A stretch of 14,513 bases of DNA, taken from assembly GCA_902491515.1 (NCBI GenBank), contig CABUIC010000040.1:1-14513 (forward strand). Reading direction: 5' to 3'. This document shows positions 1 to 7,378 of this stretch, one piece after another (positions within the stretch are counted from its first letter, which is position 1; every line of letters begins with the position of its first letter). Below the pieces are notes generated by a model that saw nothing but the letters and a program-made list of their open reading frames with translations, was not told the DNA's origin and ran no database searches. The translations under genes and the position numbers were made by a program. This DNA is from an uncultured Porphyromonadaceae bacterium. Its GTDB lineage: Bacteria; Bacteroidota; Bacteroidia; Bacteroidales; Muribaculaceae.

Positions 1-4
1 TTTT

Positions 5-220
5 TCAAGCTGCCGATTCAACTTTTTTCAGGGCATTCTTATCCCGAACTCGCGTTTATAGTCTGAAAAGTTTAAGGATCAAATCCTTAAATTCAATGGC
101 GACATCGCCATTCACCACGATTCACCTCCAAATATAATGGCATAATAATAGCGACCAGTTTATAACGCGCTGATAATCAGCAGGAGAATTGAGGACTTCT
201 TTCTTCAACGAGGATGAATA
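5..220 (-). pseudogene. Decayed small reading frame, unknown family
   Basis: On the minus strand one frame reads as protein-like sequence from about 220 down to a stop at 5-7, broken by in-frame stops at 122-124 and 56-58. Between the stops it reads like charged and amphipathic helices, for example KKEVLNSPADYQRVINW, then GDVAIEFKDLILKLF, then RDKNALKKVESAA. I do not recognise the family. The stretch is AT-richer than the genes to its right, as decayed or transferred DNA often is. A GGAGG lies six bases before a GTG (118-116) that would open the 20-codon middle piece, but such a ribosome binding site is unusual for Bacteroidetes and may be chance. The reading could be a coincidence of three short frames; there is no clear start codon. 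Confidence 0.25.
71..112. repeat. Two tandem perfect hairpins
   Basis: TTTAAGGAT (71-79), loop CAA, ATCCTTAAA (83-91) is a perfect 9-base stem. It is followed after three bases by AATGGCGA (95-102), loop CA, TCGCCATT (105-112), a perfect 8-base stem. Neither is followed by a T-run in the plus direction, so a classical terminator is not supported. They lie inside the decayed reading frame, so they could be chance symmetry in coding-derived DNA. Confidence 0.5.
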
Positions 221-293
221 CTAATCTGACTAGTAAATAGATGCCAAAGGCGCCTGCGCTTGGGGGCTTGGCGGGGCTTCCACACAACTGCCC

Positions 294-340
294 TCCGGAT
301 AACTGACGCGGCACTCAACCTCCATCCGGAGAATTGACGC
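294..340. repeat. Short imperfect direct repeat
   Basis: TCCGGATAACTGACGC (294-309) recurs as TCCGGAGAATTGACGC (325-340), with two mismatches in 16 bases and a period of 31. A partial third copy, GGAGAATTGAGG, lies at 183-194. The repeats sit in the gene-free stretch upstream of the promoter at 413. No protein or RNA family is evident in 221-412, which is GC-rich and has only a 31-codon minus-strand frame. Confidence 0.5.
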
Positions 341-412
341 TGGGCCGGGAGGGCGATGGGGGTGCGGGCGCTTTTGGGAAGGCGGGTCTTAACGCCAATT
401 ACCGTTTCTTCC

Positions 413-443
413 TTTGCCGTTTGACGAAAAAGTTGTACTTTTG
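413..443 (+). promoter_or_regulatory. Bacteroidetes-type promoter for the kdsD-like operon
   Basis: TTTG at 413-416, a 19-base spacer, and TACTTTTG at 436-443 match the Bacteroidetes sigma-ABfr consensus TTTG-N19-21-TAnnTTTG exactly. Transcription would start near 450, leaving a leader of about 43 bases before the ATG at 493. It fits the orientation of the following genes. Confidence 0.7.
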
Positions 444-456
444 TGAATAATTACAT

Positions 457-478
457 GGGGAAGGTCTGTCTTTTCCCC
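457..478 (+). other. Hairpin in the leader of the first gene
   Basis: GGGGAA (457-462) pairs with TTCCCC (473-478) around a 10-base loop; two G-U pairs could lengthen the stem. It lies between the predicted transcription start and the ATG at 493 and ends 14 bases before that ATG. It may affect transcript stability or translation. No known riboswitch is recognised. Confidence 0.35.
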
Positions 479-492
479 GCGAATCTACAGTA

Positions 493-1131
493 ATGCAGTC
501 AGAAACAGAAAAGTCAATGCGCCGGATTCTCGAAGAAGAGAGCCGCGCCATTCTTAACATACCCGTCACCGACGACTACGAAAAGGCCGTCGAAGCCATC
601 GTCGAGCACGTTCATCGTCGCGGCGGTAAGCTCGTCACTTCCGGCATGGGAAAAGCCGGGCAGATTGCCATGAACATCGCCACGACTTTCTCCTCCACCG
701 GTACTCCCGCCGTAAACCTGCACCCCAGCGAGGCACAGCACGGCGACCTCGGGGTTGTATGTCCCAACGATATCATGCTGCTGATAAGCAACTCCGGCAA
801 GACTCGCGAAATCCTCGAGCTTATCGACCTCCTCAAGCGTCTCTACCCCTCCGGTATTCCGATTATCGCGATTACCGGAAACAGGGACAGCACACTCAGC
901 CGACTCGCCGACATAACCCTCTGGACCGGAGGAGCCCCCGAGGTGTGTCCTCTCGGTCTCACACCCACCACCTCCACCACGATGATGACCGTCATCGGCG
1001 ACGTCCTCGTGGTAAACACAATGAAGGCCATCGGTTTCACCGTGGAGGACTATGCCCGGCGCCACCACGGAGGGTATCTCGGTCAGGCTGCGCGCGAAGC
1101 GGCCTCCAACATCGACTCCCCCGCCGTATGA
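493..1131 (+). CDS. kdsD: Single-domain SIS sugar-phosphate isomerase (KdsD-like arabinose-5-phosphate isomerase)
   Basis: This family interconverts ribulose-5-phosphate and arabinose-5-phosphate, the first step towards Kdo for the LPS core, in the cytoplasm. The 212-residue protein is one SIS domain. The KpsF/GutQ/KdsD signatures are present: SGMGKAG (50-56), HPSEAQHGDLG (77-87), SNSGKTREI (99-107), PLGLTPTTSTT (153-163) and HHGGYLG (191-197). His83 and the His191/192 pair match the two histidines that matter in E. coli KdsD. The usual C-terminal pair of CBS domains (total about 320 residues) is absent, so it would lack that regulatory module. Single-SIS isomerases of this kind are known in Bacteroides. 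The gene has its own promoter, and its TGA overlaps the ATG of the next gene (ATGA), which suggests translational coupling. Substrate is inferred from family; the fold is near certain. Confidence 0.85.
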   Translation: MQSETEKSMRRILEEESRAILNIPVTDDYEKAVEAIVEHVHRRGGKLVTSGMGKAGQIAMNIATTFSSTGTPAVNLHPSEAQHGDLGVVCPNDIMLLISNSGKTREILELIDLLKRLYPSGIPIIAITGNRDSTLSRLADITLWTGGAPEVCPLGLTPTTSTTMMTVIGDVLVVNTMKAIGFTVEDYARRHHGGYLGQAAREAASNIDSPAV

Positions 1132-2039
1132 AAAAGATAATTTGTGTGGGCGAATGCTCCCTCAACATCGTTTTCGGCCCTGACGGGCAGCCCTCAGGCT
1201 CGATGCCCGGAGGACGCATCGCCAACGCCGCGGCAATCCTTGCCCGGACCGGTCTCCCCGTTCTCATGGCTTCCGAAGCCGCCGCCGACCCTGTCGGCGA
1301 CATGGTCGTGGCATTTCTCCGTGATGCCGGCGCCGACATTTCAGCCATAGACCGTTTCACCGGCGGACGCACACCGCTCAACCTCTTCACCGAAGACAAC
1401 TCCGGCGTCCTCGCCCTCACCCGGTACGAGAAATACCCCGACGAGGACGGCTTCGACATTGTATGGCCCAGAATTGAGGAAGGCGACATCCTCGTCTTCG
1501 GAGGTTTCTACGCCCTGGACAGGCGTATGCGCCCGAAGCTTTCGAAATTCCTCGAATATGCAAAGGAAATGAAGGCCGTGCTCGTATATCTCCCGGGCTT
1601 CCTCCCCGAACAGGAGCCACGCATCACACGCGTAATGCCCGCGATCCTCGAAAACCTTGAGCTCGCGGACATGGTCATCACCCGCAACGATGACCTGAGC
1701 CTCATTTTCGGTATCGACGAGGACAAGTCCTGCTACAACAGGCACATCAGCTTCTACTGCCGCTCCCTCATCAACGTCGACCCATCCTGCGGCACAATCG
1801 CCTACTGCGGCGGAAAGGAATTCTCCACCGCCCGGATTCCCGACAGTTTCTCCCGCAGCCTTCTCTGGAACGCCGGAGCCATCGCAGGAGTAATCGAGGC
1901 GCTTGTCGCCGCACCTTTCGGAGCCGAAGGGCTTGACGAGCCCCCGGCATCTGTCCGCGAGGACTTCCTCCGCCATGCCCTTCAGGCCGCCCGAAGAGCC
2001 ACCGATGGCCTCTCCGGCTCATGGCGCATGTGCCCCTGA
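1128..2039 (+). CDS. PfkB-fold carbohydrate kinase-like protein, catalytic Asp missing
   Basis: A 303-residue protein of the ribokinase/PfkB fold, whose normal members phosphorylate sugars or nucleosides with ATP. The substrate-side motif PGGRIANAAAILARTG (27-42) matches the family's GG-x-x-x-N signature. Near the C-terminus, where the family has GAGD with the catalytic Asp, this protein has NAGA (248-251), so the general base is replaced by Ala251. The surrounding AIAGVIEAL keeps the helix pattern that normally follows. The protein may therefore be a catalytically weak or regulatory pseudokinase, or use another base. A longer frame is open upstream to 759, but the ATG at 1128 gives the canonical PfkB N-terminus (KKIICVGECSLNIVF) and the tight ATGA overlap with the isomerase gene. 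The pairing suggests a role in the same sugar-phosphate step. Fold is confident, activity is not. Confidence 0.85.
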   Translation: MKKIICVGECSLNIVFGPDGQPSGSMPGGRIANAAAILARTGLPVLMASEAAADPVGDMVVAFLRDAGADISAIDRFTGGRTPLNLFTEDNSGVLALTRYEKYPDEDGFDIVWPRIEEGDILVFGGFYALDRRMRPKLSKFLEYAKEMKAVLVYLPGFLPEQEPRITRVMPAILENLELADMVITRNDDLSLIFGIDEDKSCYNRHISFYCRSLINVDPSCGTIAYCGGKEFSTARIPDSFSRSLLWNAGAIAGVIEALVAAPFGAEGLDEPPASVREDFLRHALQAARRATDGLSGSWRMCP

Positions 2040-2073
2040 CCTCTGAAATTAATCCACCTTAAATATATCCCCT

Positions 2074-2565
2074 ATGTCTTCTCCTGGATTCGCCCCTGAC
2101 AGTTCCGACCTCTTCGCCACTGACCGCGACATGCGCGTGGCCGTGGTCCGCACGCTCTGGAACGGCCACATCACCGAGCGTCTGCTCCACGGTGCTCTTG
2201 ACACCCTTGCAAAAGCGAGGCTCCATCCCGACGATGTAAACGTATTCGAAGTGCCCGGTGCCGTCGAGCTCACCTTTGCGGCTTCGCGTCTGATCGAGAC
2301 CGGATACTACGACGCCATTATTGTCCTCGGATGCGTCATCCGGGGCGGAACGCCGCATTTCGACTACGTCTGCCAGAGCGTCACTCAAGGAATAACCAAC
2401 CTCAACAGCGAGTGCGACATCCCCGTGATTTTCGGCGTCCTCACGGTCGACACCGAGAAAGACGCCCTCGACCGCGCCGGCGGTTCCCTCGGCAACAAAG
2501 GCGCCGAAGCCGCCGAGGCCGCAATTGCCATGTTCGATTTCATGGCCCGCGTGCAGGACATCTGA
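2074..2565 (+). CDS. ribH: 6,7-dimethyl-8-ribityllumazine synthase
   Basis: It condenses 5-amino-6-ribitylamino-uracil with dihydroxybutanone phosphate to lumazine, the penultimate step of riboflavin synthesis; the family forms pentamers or 60-mer capsids in the cytoplasm. The 163 residues are normal family length. Motifs seen: WN at 29-30, VPGAVEL (60-66), CVIRGGTPHFDYV (87-99) with the catalytic His95, Arg134 in ALDRAG, and NKGAEAA (141-147). The usual RGETPHF reads RGGTPHF here, a mild change. It follows the PfkB gene after 34 bases with no clear promoter or FMN riboswitch, so it may be read from the upstream promoter. No other rib gene is in the window. Confidence 0.96.
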   Translation: MSSPGFAPDSSDLFATDRDMRVAVVRTLWNGHITERLLHGALDTLAKARLHPDDVNVFEVPGAVELTFAASRLIETGYYDAIIVLGCVIRGGTPHFDYVCQSVTQGITNLNSECDIPVIFGVLTVDTEKDALDRAGGSLGNKGAEAAEAAIAMFDFMARVQDI

Positions 2566-2627
2566 AACTCTTTCGGCTTTTGAGTTGTTTTAATGTAAAT
2601 TAACATTCAACTTCAACTCACAAAGCT

Positions 2628-2918
2628 ATGACTCCTCTGAATTCCACGTCCTCCCGAAGGTCTTCGACCCCAACTTGGGTATGGGTCGTAATCGCCGTAA
2701 TCGTCGCAACACTCACCGTCGCATGTCTCCTGTACATAGGCTGGTTCGACAACGAGACTCACGTCGACTCCCCCAATGGCGACAACGTCACCCAGCAGTA
2801 CAATCTCACCGAAGCCCGCGCCGACGAACCCGGCGAGGCCGACTGGCAGAACGCCGACAAGCGCTCTCTTCAGGAAGTGATTGTCGACCCCGACGAGGCC
2901 TCCTCTTCTGCCGAATAA
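2628..2918 (+). CDS. Small single-pass membrane protein, unknown
   Basis: The 96-residue product has a Ser/Thr-rich, positively charged N-terminus (1-16), one strongly hydrophobic segment (about 17-38) and an acidic hydrophilic tail (41-96) rich in Asp, Glu and Asn. The topology is probably N-in, with the tail in the periplasm. The charged N-terminus and the absence of a lipobox argue for an anchored membrane protein rather than a secreted one. I recognise no family. It starts 62 bases after ribH and lies 55 bases before a lipoprotein gene on the same strand. C-rich third codon positions like its neighbours support that it is real coding sequence. Confidence 0.7.
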   Translation: MTPLNSTSSRRSSTPTWVWVVIAVIVATLTVACLLYIGWFDNETHVDSPNGDNVTQQYNLTEARADEPGEADWQNADKRSLQEVIVDPDEASSSAE

Positions 2919-2973
2919 GCCCGTTTCCGCCCGACGGCGTGGCGGCATACAAATTCATCTCTATGCTTGACTC

Positions 2974-3456
2974 ATGAAAAGCTGCCCTTCCGTTTTACGC
3001 ACCATTACGCTTGCCGCGCTGGTCTCCCTGGCCGGAGCCTGCGGCTCGCGTCCTTCTTCTTCCGACCTGCTCCACGATGCCGAGACCGCTTACAACAGCT
3101 CCAACTACATCGAGGCGCAGGCTCTGTGCGACACCCTCGTTCTCCGCGCCAGAAACGGCGAGGAGCTCCCTCCTGACCTTGCCTGCCGGGTCGCTCTGGT
3201 TCTCGTCAGGCTCGGAGAAGTCTCCGAGCTCGAGAACGAGAACATAGTCAGCGCCTGGCAGAGCCTCGGACGTGCTTTCGAGGAGAATCCCGACTCTCTC
3301 ACAAAGTTCATCCGCACCCTCCCTCAGGACGATCAGGCAACTCTTATGATGCTCGCACGTCTCAACGTCCGGAGCGACACACTCGCCCCGGCCGAATATC
3401 CCGATGAATTCCACGCCTCCGAAGCCGACTCCATAAGGGCGGCACAGAAACAATGA
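2974..3456 (+). CDS. Predicted lipoprotein with a TPR-like helical pair
   Basis: The 160-residue protein has a positively charged start, a hydrophobic stretch (about 10-20) and LAGAC ending at Cys23, an acceptable lipobox for signal peptidase II. The residues after the Cys (GSRPSS) lack the acidic run that exports Bacteroidetes lipoproteins to the cell surface, so a periplasm-facing location is likelier. Residues 30-56 (LLHDAETAYNSSNYIEAQAL and onward) look like one tetratricopeptide-type helix pair; the rest is helical and unassigned. Its TGA overlaps the ATG of the next gene (ATGA at 3453-3456), so the two are probably translated together although one product is exported and the other cytosolic. 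Function unknown. Confidence 0.8.
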   Translation: MKSCPSVLRTITLAALVSLAGACGSRPSSSDLLHDAETAYNSSNYIEAQALCDTLVLRARNGEELPPDLACRVALVLVRLGEVSELENENIVSAWQSLGRAFEENPDSLTKFIRTLPQDDQATLMMLARLNVRSDTLAPAEYPDEFHASEADSIRAAQKQ

Positions 3457-3794
3457 ACGAATCCTGGCAAGACAAGCTCCGCGCAATGCTCGACGCTCAG
3501 GGCGGATACTCCCCCGAGCCCGAAACCGAAACTCCGGTCCATCAACAACCGGAGGCCCCGAGGCAGAAAAGCCCCCTCTCCATTCTTTTCGAGCGAAAAG
3601 GCCGCGCCGGAAAGCAGGCCACGATTGTCTCCGGCTTCGAGCTCGATGACCGCGTCCTCGCCGATGTCGCGGCAACTCTCAAAAAGAGTCTCGGAACAGG
3701 CGGCTCCGCACGTGGCGGGGAAATCCTCATTCAGGGCGACCGCCGCGACGATGTCCGCAAAGCCCTCCTCCGCATGGGATTCAAAGTAAAGTAA
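3453..3794 (+). CDS. yciH: SUI1/eIF1-like translation factor, YciH family
   Basis: The 113-residue protein has a variable, Glu/Pro/Gln-rich N-terminal part (1-50) and a C-terminal SUI1 domain (about 50-113). The family core is visible: RAGKQATIVSGF, then LADVAATLKKSLGTGGSA, and GGEILIQGDRRDDVRKALLR with a terminal GFKVK. YciH is the bacterial homologue of eukaryotic eIF1. It binds the small ribosomal subunit and is thought to affect start-codon fidelity, though it is not essential where tested. It starts inside the stop codon of the lipoprotein gene. Length and motif order are normal for Bacteroidetes members. Confidence 0.93.
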   Translation: MNESWQDKLRAMLDAQGGYSPEPETETPVHQQPEAPRQKSPLSILFERKGRAGKQATIVSGFELDDRVLADVAATLKKSLGTGGSARGGEILIQGDRRDDVRKALLRMGFKVK

Positions 3795-3825
3795 TCCCCC
3801 TCTCCAACCTTTCAGTCTCCATTTC

Positions 3826-6800
3826 TTGCTCACAGTCTACAAAGCATCCGCAGGGTCCGGAAAGACCTATACACTCGCGCTCACTTACATTTCCACCCTC
3901 CTCGGCATAAAGACCACCGACAAGGATGGAAACGTGCGCTACGTCCTCAACTCTCCGAAGCGCGCGCCCGGCGGCCGCCGCTTCACAAACCGCCACAGGT
4001 GCATACTTGCAATCACCTTCACGAACAAGGCCACGGCGGAGATGAAAGAACGCATCATCATGCAGCTCGACCGCCTCTCGGAGCTCCCGGCTCCCGGACA
4101 GCCGGACTCTCCCTATGCCCCGGAGCTCACCGCGCGCTTCGGATGCTCGCGCCGGGAGCTCGCCGAAGCCGCCGCCCTCGCCGAGAAAGAGCTCCTCAGC
4201 GACTATTCCCAGTTCAACGTCAGCACCATCGACTCTTTCTTCCAGACCGTCCTGCGCACATTCGCACGCGATGTCAACCATCAGGGAGACTATGCCGTCG
4301 AGCTCAACGATTCCGACGCCGTCGAGGCCGGAATAGGCCTCATGCTCGATGAAATCAACTACGGCGACCATCCCGACGCACGGAACATAAAGAGATGGGT
4401 CGACACCCTCACCGCAAAGAAAATCGCAGAAGGCAAGCGCTTCAACCTCTTCGACACAGGTTCCGAAATCCGCGCAAGCCTCCGGAAATTTGTCGAGAAG
4501 ATGTGCGGCGAGCAGTTCCGCCGCCGCTCCGGCGAAATGGAGAAGTACCTCGCCTCAGGAATGCTCCCGCGCCTCGCCGCAAGGGTCGCGGAAGAGCTCG
4601 ACAAGACCATTCCGGCCGAGGCGCGCAGGCTCGGAGAGCGCTTCGCCCGCGAATTTGAGGGCCGTGATGCCATTTTGGATAATTTAAAGTTTGACCTCAG
4701 AAAAATAATCGACGCCCTCCGCCGCGCCGAAGTTCCCGACAGAAAGGCCGTCGGCCCCGATGCCACCAAGGCCTTCATCAATCTGGCCGAATGGAAGGAA
4801 GGCGACGAAATGAAGCCTCTTTTCAACGTCTCAAAAATGCCGAAAGTCGGAAAAGAGACCCTTTTCCCTCCCGGCGCCTTTGTCGCCGCATGCGCCGAAC
4901 TGGCCCGCGAGGCAAGGGCCCTTCTCGTGCGCCATTCCCTGCTCACAGACCTGCTCGCGGGCTGCTACAATCTCGAATTCCTCGGCTTCGCTTCCGAATT
5001 CATAAACGTATACCGCAAGGACAACAATCTCATCCTCCTCTCCGACACAAACGAACTCCTCAAGCGGATTATCAAGGACGAGGAAATGCCTTTCATATAC
5101 GAGCGGATGGGCCTCGAGCTCACGAACTTCATGATTGACGAGTTTCAGGACACTTCGCGAATGCAGTGGGACATCCTGAAGCCTCTCGTCTCGAACAGCC
5201 TCGCCTCCGACAACGACAGCCTCATCATCGGCGACGTCAAGCAGGCGATATACCGCTTCCGCAACTCCGACAGCTCGATGCTCGCCCACGACATCGAGAA
5301 CGTCGACTACCCCGACAAGCACATCACCCGCGGCACACGCCCCGAGGAAAACACCAACTACCGCTCCGCCCACGACATCGTCCGCTTCAACAACTCGATC
5401 TTCACCGTCCTCGCCGACATCGACCGCGTGCCCGCTTATGAGGGCGTGAGGCAGTCTCTGCCCGCTCAGACAGCCTCAAAGCCTGCATACGTCCGTATTG
5501 ATTTCCGCGCGAAAGGCGCCGACAAGGAGACGGATACCCTCGAAGCTCTTGTGGCCGACATCCGGCGCGAGCACGAGGCCGGGTACTCCTGGCGCGATAT
5601 AGCCGTACTCGTCGACAAGGGTGTCGTAGGTACGAAGATTGTAAACTACATCATGGCCGAGGCCCCGGAGATTCCCGTCATTTCCGACGAAGCCCTCCTC
5701 CTCGACCGTTCCGCTGCCGTCAGGCTTATCCTCAGTATGCTCCGCATAATCGACGAGGCATACGCCCTCACCGGCCTGACTCCCGAGCAGCGCGAAGACA
5801 GAAAATCAGCGACGAACCGCGAGATTTCACGGATGGTCAGCCGCTTCAACTTCTACCTCGGCGAAGGCGCCTCCCCCTCCGAGGCCCTCGAAAAAGCCGT
5901 GGAAGATACCCCCGATGAGGCCGACCGAATCCATGACGACATCGACAGGGTCCTCCGCCTCCATCCAGCCAACCCCGCCGCCCTCGTGGAGACTATCGTC
6001 GCGGCCCGACTCGGAGAAAATATCCGCAAAACGGAATACGTCTTCATCGCGGCTTTCCAGGATGTAATGGACTCTTTCTTCGCCGTCCACGAAGGAGCCG
6101 GAATAAAGGCATTCCTTCAGTGGTGGGACGCTCACAAGGACAGGCTCTCCCTCGCTTCCGCCCCGGAAATTGATGCTGTCTCCGTCCTCACCGTCCACAA
6201 GTCCAAGGGCCTTGAATGGCCTTGCGTGCATATCCCCTTCTGCAACTGGGACATGTCTCGTCCCGACCCCGACATCTGGTACGACATCCGCCCCCTGCTG
6301 GAGAAATACCTTCCCGACTGCGTCGCGCTCGCCCCCCCGAGGCTCCTCCTCGAGTCCTCCGCACTTTACGGCCTTGACGACTCCCCGCTCAAGCCTCAGT
6401 ACGACCGCGACATCGCCGAACAGACCGCCGACCGCATGAACATGACCTACGTAGCATTCACACGAGCCTCCAACGAGCTCACCGCCACATGCCCCGGCTC
6501 AGCCTCCGCCGGCCGGACTTCGTTCCGCGGAGTCGGTAACGACCTCTTCCGCGCGTTTGGCGAATCCGGTGCATACCACCTCGGCGACGATTCCCTGACG
6601 GTCCCGCTCGTCCTCGCCGCTCCCCCCGAAGACCCATCCGGCGCCGAAACCCCGTCATTCGTTTTTTCCCTCGGAGCTCCCACTGCCAAAGCCTCCGCGA
6701 AACCGGCCGACACCCCGGCCATCGAAGGCTCAACATACCGCGTCGTCCTCCGCGAGGACGCCCGCGAGCTAACCGCGGTCGAGGACGCTGTCACCGAAGC

Positions 6801-7317
6801 AATAATTTCCATCGGAGGAGAAGAGGATAAGGAAATCGCAGACACTCCGGGGGAATATTCCGACGAGCGGATGCGCCTCGCCGCCGAGCGCGGAACAAAT
6901 ATCCACAACGTCCTCTCCACAATGCGCCGCATCGACGATATGGACAAGTCCGTCAGCTATGTCGGAAACCTTGCAAGGCTCGGCAAAAACGAGCGGCGCG
7001 AGATTTCCCGCATTCTGCGCGACGCATTCGCCCGTGGCGGTGAACGGGTGGCCGCATGGTTCGCCGACGACATCGAAGTCCTCCCCGAGCGAGAGATTTT
7101 CGACCCGCGGACCGGCGAGACTCACCGTCCCGACCGTGTCGTGGTCTTCCCCGACGGACACCTCGAGATTATCGACTATAAGTTCACAACCGAGGCGCGC
7201 CCCTCCCATCGCCGCCAGATCGACCGCTACAGACGCCTCCTTGCCGAAATATATCCCGGGCGCATGATTCTCGGATTCCTGTGGTATCCCGAGCAGAATT
7301 TGATTGTCGAGGCTTAG
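3826..7317 (+). CDS. AddA/RecB-like UvrD-family helicase with C-terminal nuclease domain
   Basis: A 1163-residue DNA repair enzyme that should unwind and degrade double-strand ends for recombination. Superfamily 1 motifs appear in order: Walker A ASAGSGKT (7-14), Ia AITFTNKATAEM, II DEFQD (438-442), III IIGDVKQAIYRFR, IV ENTNYRS, V TVHKSKGLEW (789-798) and VI MTYVAFTRA (873-881). The C-terminus is a RecB-type PD-(D/E)XK nuclease: His1027 in GTNIH, Asp1103 in RPDRV, IIDYK with Asp1117 and Lys1119, then Gln1131 and Tyr1135. Both activities look intact. The start is a TTG; it puts Walker A six residues in, as in relatives, and no ATG fits. Its usual partner, an AddB-like protein, is not adjacent and must be elsewhere or absent. 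It follows yciH after 31 bases. AddA versus RecB naming is uncertain. Confidence 0.93.
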   Translation: MLTVYKASAGSGKTYTLALTYISTLLGIKTTDKDGNVRYVLNSPKRAPGGRRFTNRHRCILAITFTNKATAEMKERIIMQLDRLSELPAPGQPDSPYAPELTARFGCSRRELAEAAALAEKELLSDYSQFNVSTIDSFFQTVLRTFARDVNHQGDYAVELNDSDAVEAGIGLMLDEINYGDHPDARNIKRWVDTLTAKKIAEGKRFNLFDTGSEIRASLRKFVEKMCGEQFRRRSGEMEKYLASGMLPRLAARVAEELDKTIPAEARRLGERFAREFEGRDAILDNLKFDLRKIIDALRRAEVPDRKAVGPDATKAFINLAEWKEGDEMKPLFNVSKMPKVGKETLFPPGAFVAACAELAREARALLVRHSLLTDLLAGCYNLEFLGFASEFINVYRKDNNLILLSDTNELLKRIIKDEEMPFIYERMGLELTNFMIDEFQDTSRMQWDILKPLVSNSLASDNDSLIIGDVKQAIYRFRNSDSSMLAHDIENVDYPDKHITRGTRPEENTNYRSAHDIVRFNNSIFTVLADIDRVPAYEGVRQSLPAQTASKPAYVRIDFRAKGADKETDTLEALVADIRREHEAGYSWRDIAVLVDKGVVGTKIVNYIMAEAPEIPVISDEALLLDRSAAVRLILSMLRIIDEAYALTGLTPEQREDRKSATNREISRMVSRFNFYLGEGASPSEALEKAVEDTPDEADRIHDDIDRVLRLHPANPAALVETIVAARLGENIRKTEYVFIAAFQDVMDSFFAVHEGAGIKAFLQWWDAHKDRLSLASAPEIDAVSVLTVHKSKGLEWPCVHIPFCNWDMSRPDPDIWYDIRPLLEKYLPDCVALAPPRLLLESSALYGLDDSPLKPQYDRDIAEQTADRMNMTYVAFTRASNELTATCPGSASAGRTSFRGVGNDLFRAFGESGAYHLGDDSLTVPLVLAAPPEDPSGAETPSFVFSLGAPTAKASAKPADTPAIEGSTYRVVLREDARELTAVEDAVTEAIISIGGEEDKEIADTPGEYSDERMRLAAERGTNIHNVLSTMRRIDDMDKSVSYVGNLARLGKNERREISRILRDAFARGGERVAAWFADDIEVLPEREIFDPRTGETHRPDRVVVFPDGHLEIIDYKFTTEARPSHRRQIDRYRRLLAEIYPGRMILGFLWYPEQNLIVEA

Positions 7318-7378
7318 AGCCGGGTCTTAGAACCACTCCGCGTCCTCAGACGTTTATTATTGAAAGAATCTCAAGGAT

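Noticed and set aside
230..325. 31-codon minus-strand frame starting MEVECRVSYPEG
   Set aside because: Too short, Pro/Ala-rich, no ribosome binding or promoter support; it overlaps the direct repeats, so it is treated as part of that gene-free stretch.
759..1127. Longer N-terminal extension of the PfkB-like gene
   Set aside because: The upstream frame lies wholly inside the isomerase gene and reads as low-quality Arg/His-rich sequence; the ATG at 1128 gives the normal family N-terminus.
2566..2586. AACTC/GAGTT hairpin after ribH as a terminator
   Set aside because: Only five pairs with an 11-base loop and a short T-run; too weak.
2579..2608. Possible promoter before the small membrane protein gene (TTTG, 18 bases, TAACATTC)
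   Set aside because: Only a partial match to TAnnTTTG and a short spacer; not strong enough to list.
2995..3675. 226-codon minus-strand frame opposite the lipoprotein and yciH genes
   Set aside because: It is an antisense shadow of C-ending codons; it spans two convincing plus-strand genes and shows no recognisable motif.
3781..4371. 196-codon minus-strand frame opposite the start of the helicase gene
   Set aside because: Antisense shadow of a gene with clear helicase motifs in the plus frame.
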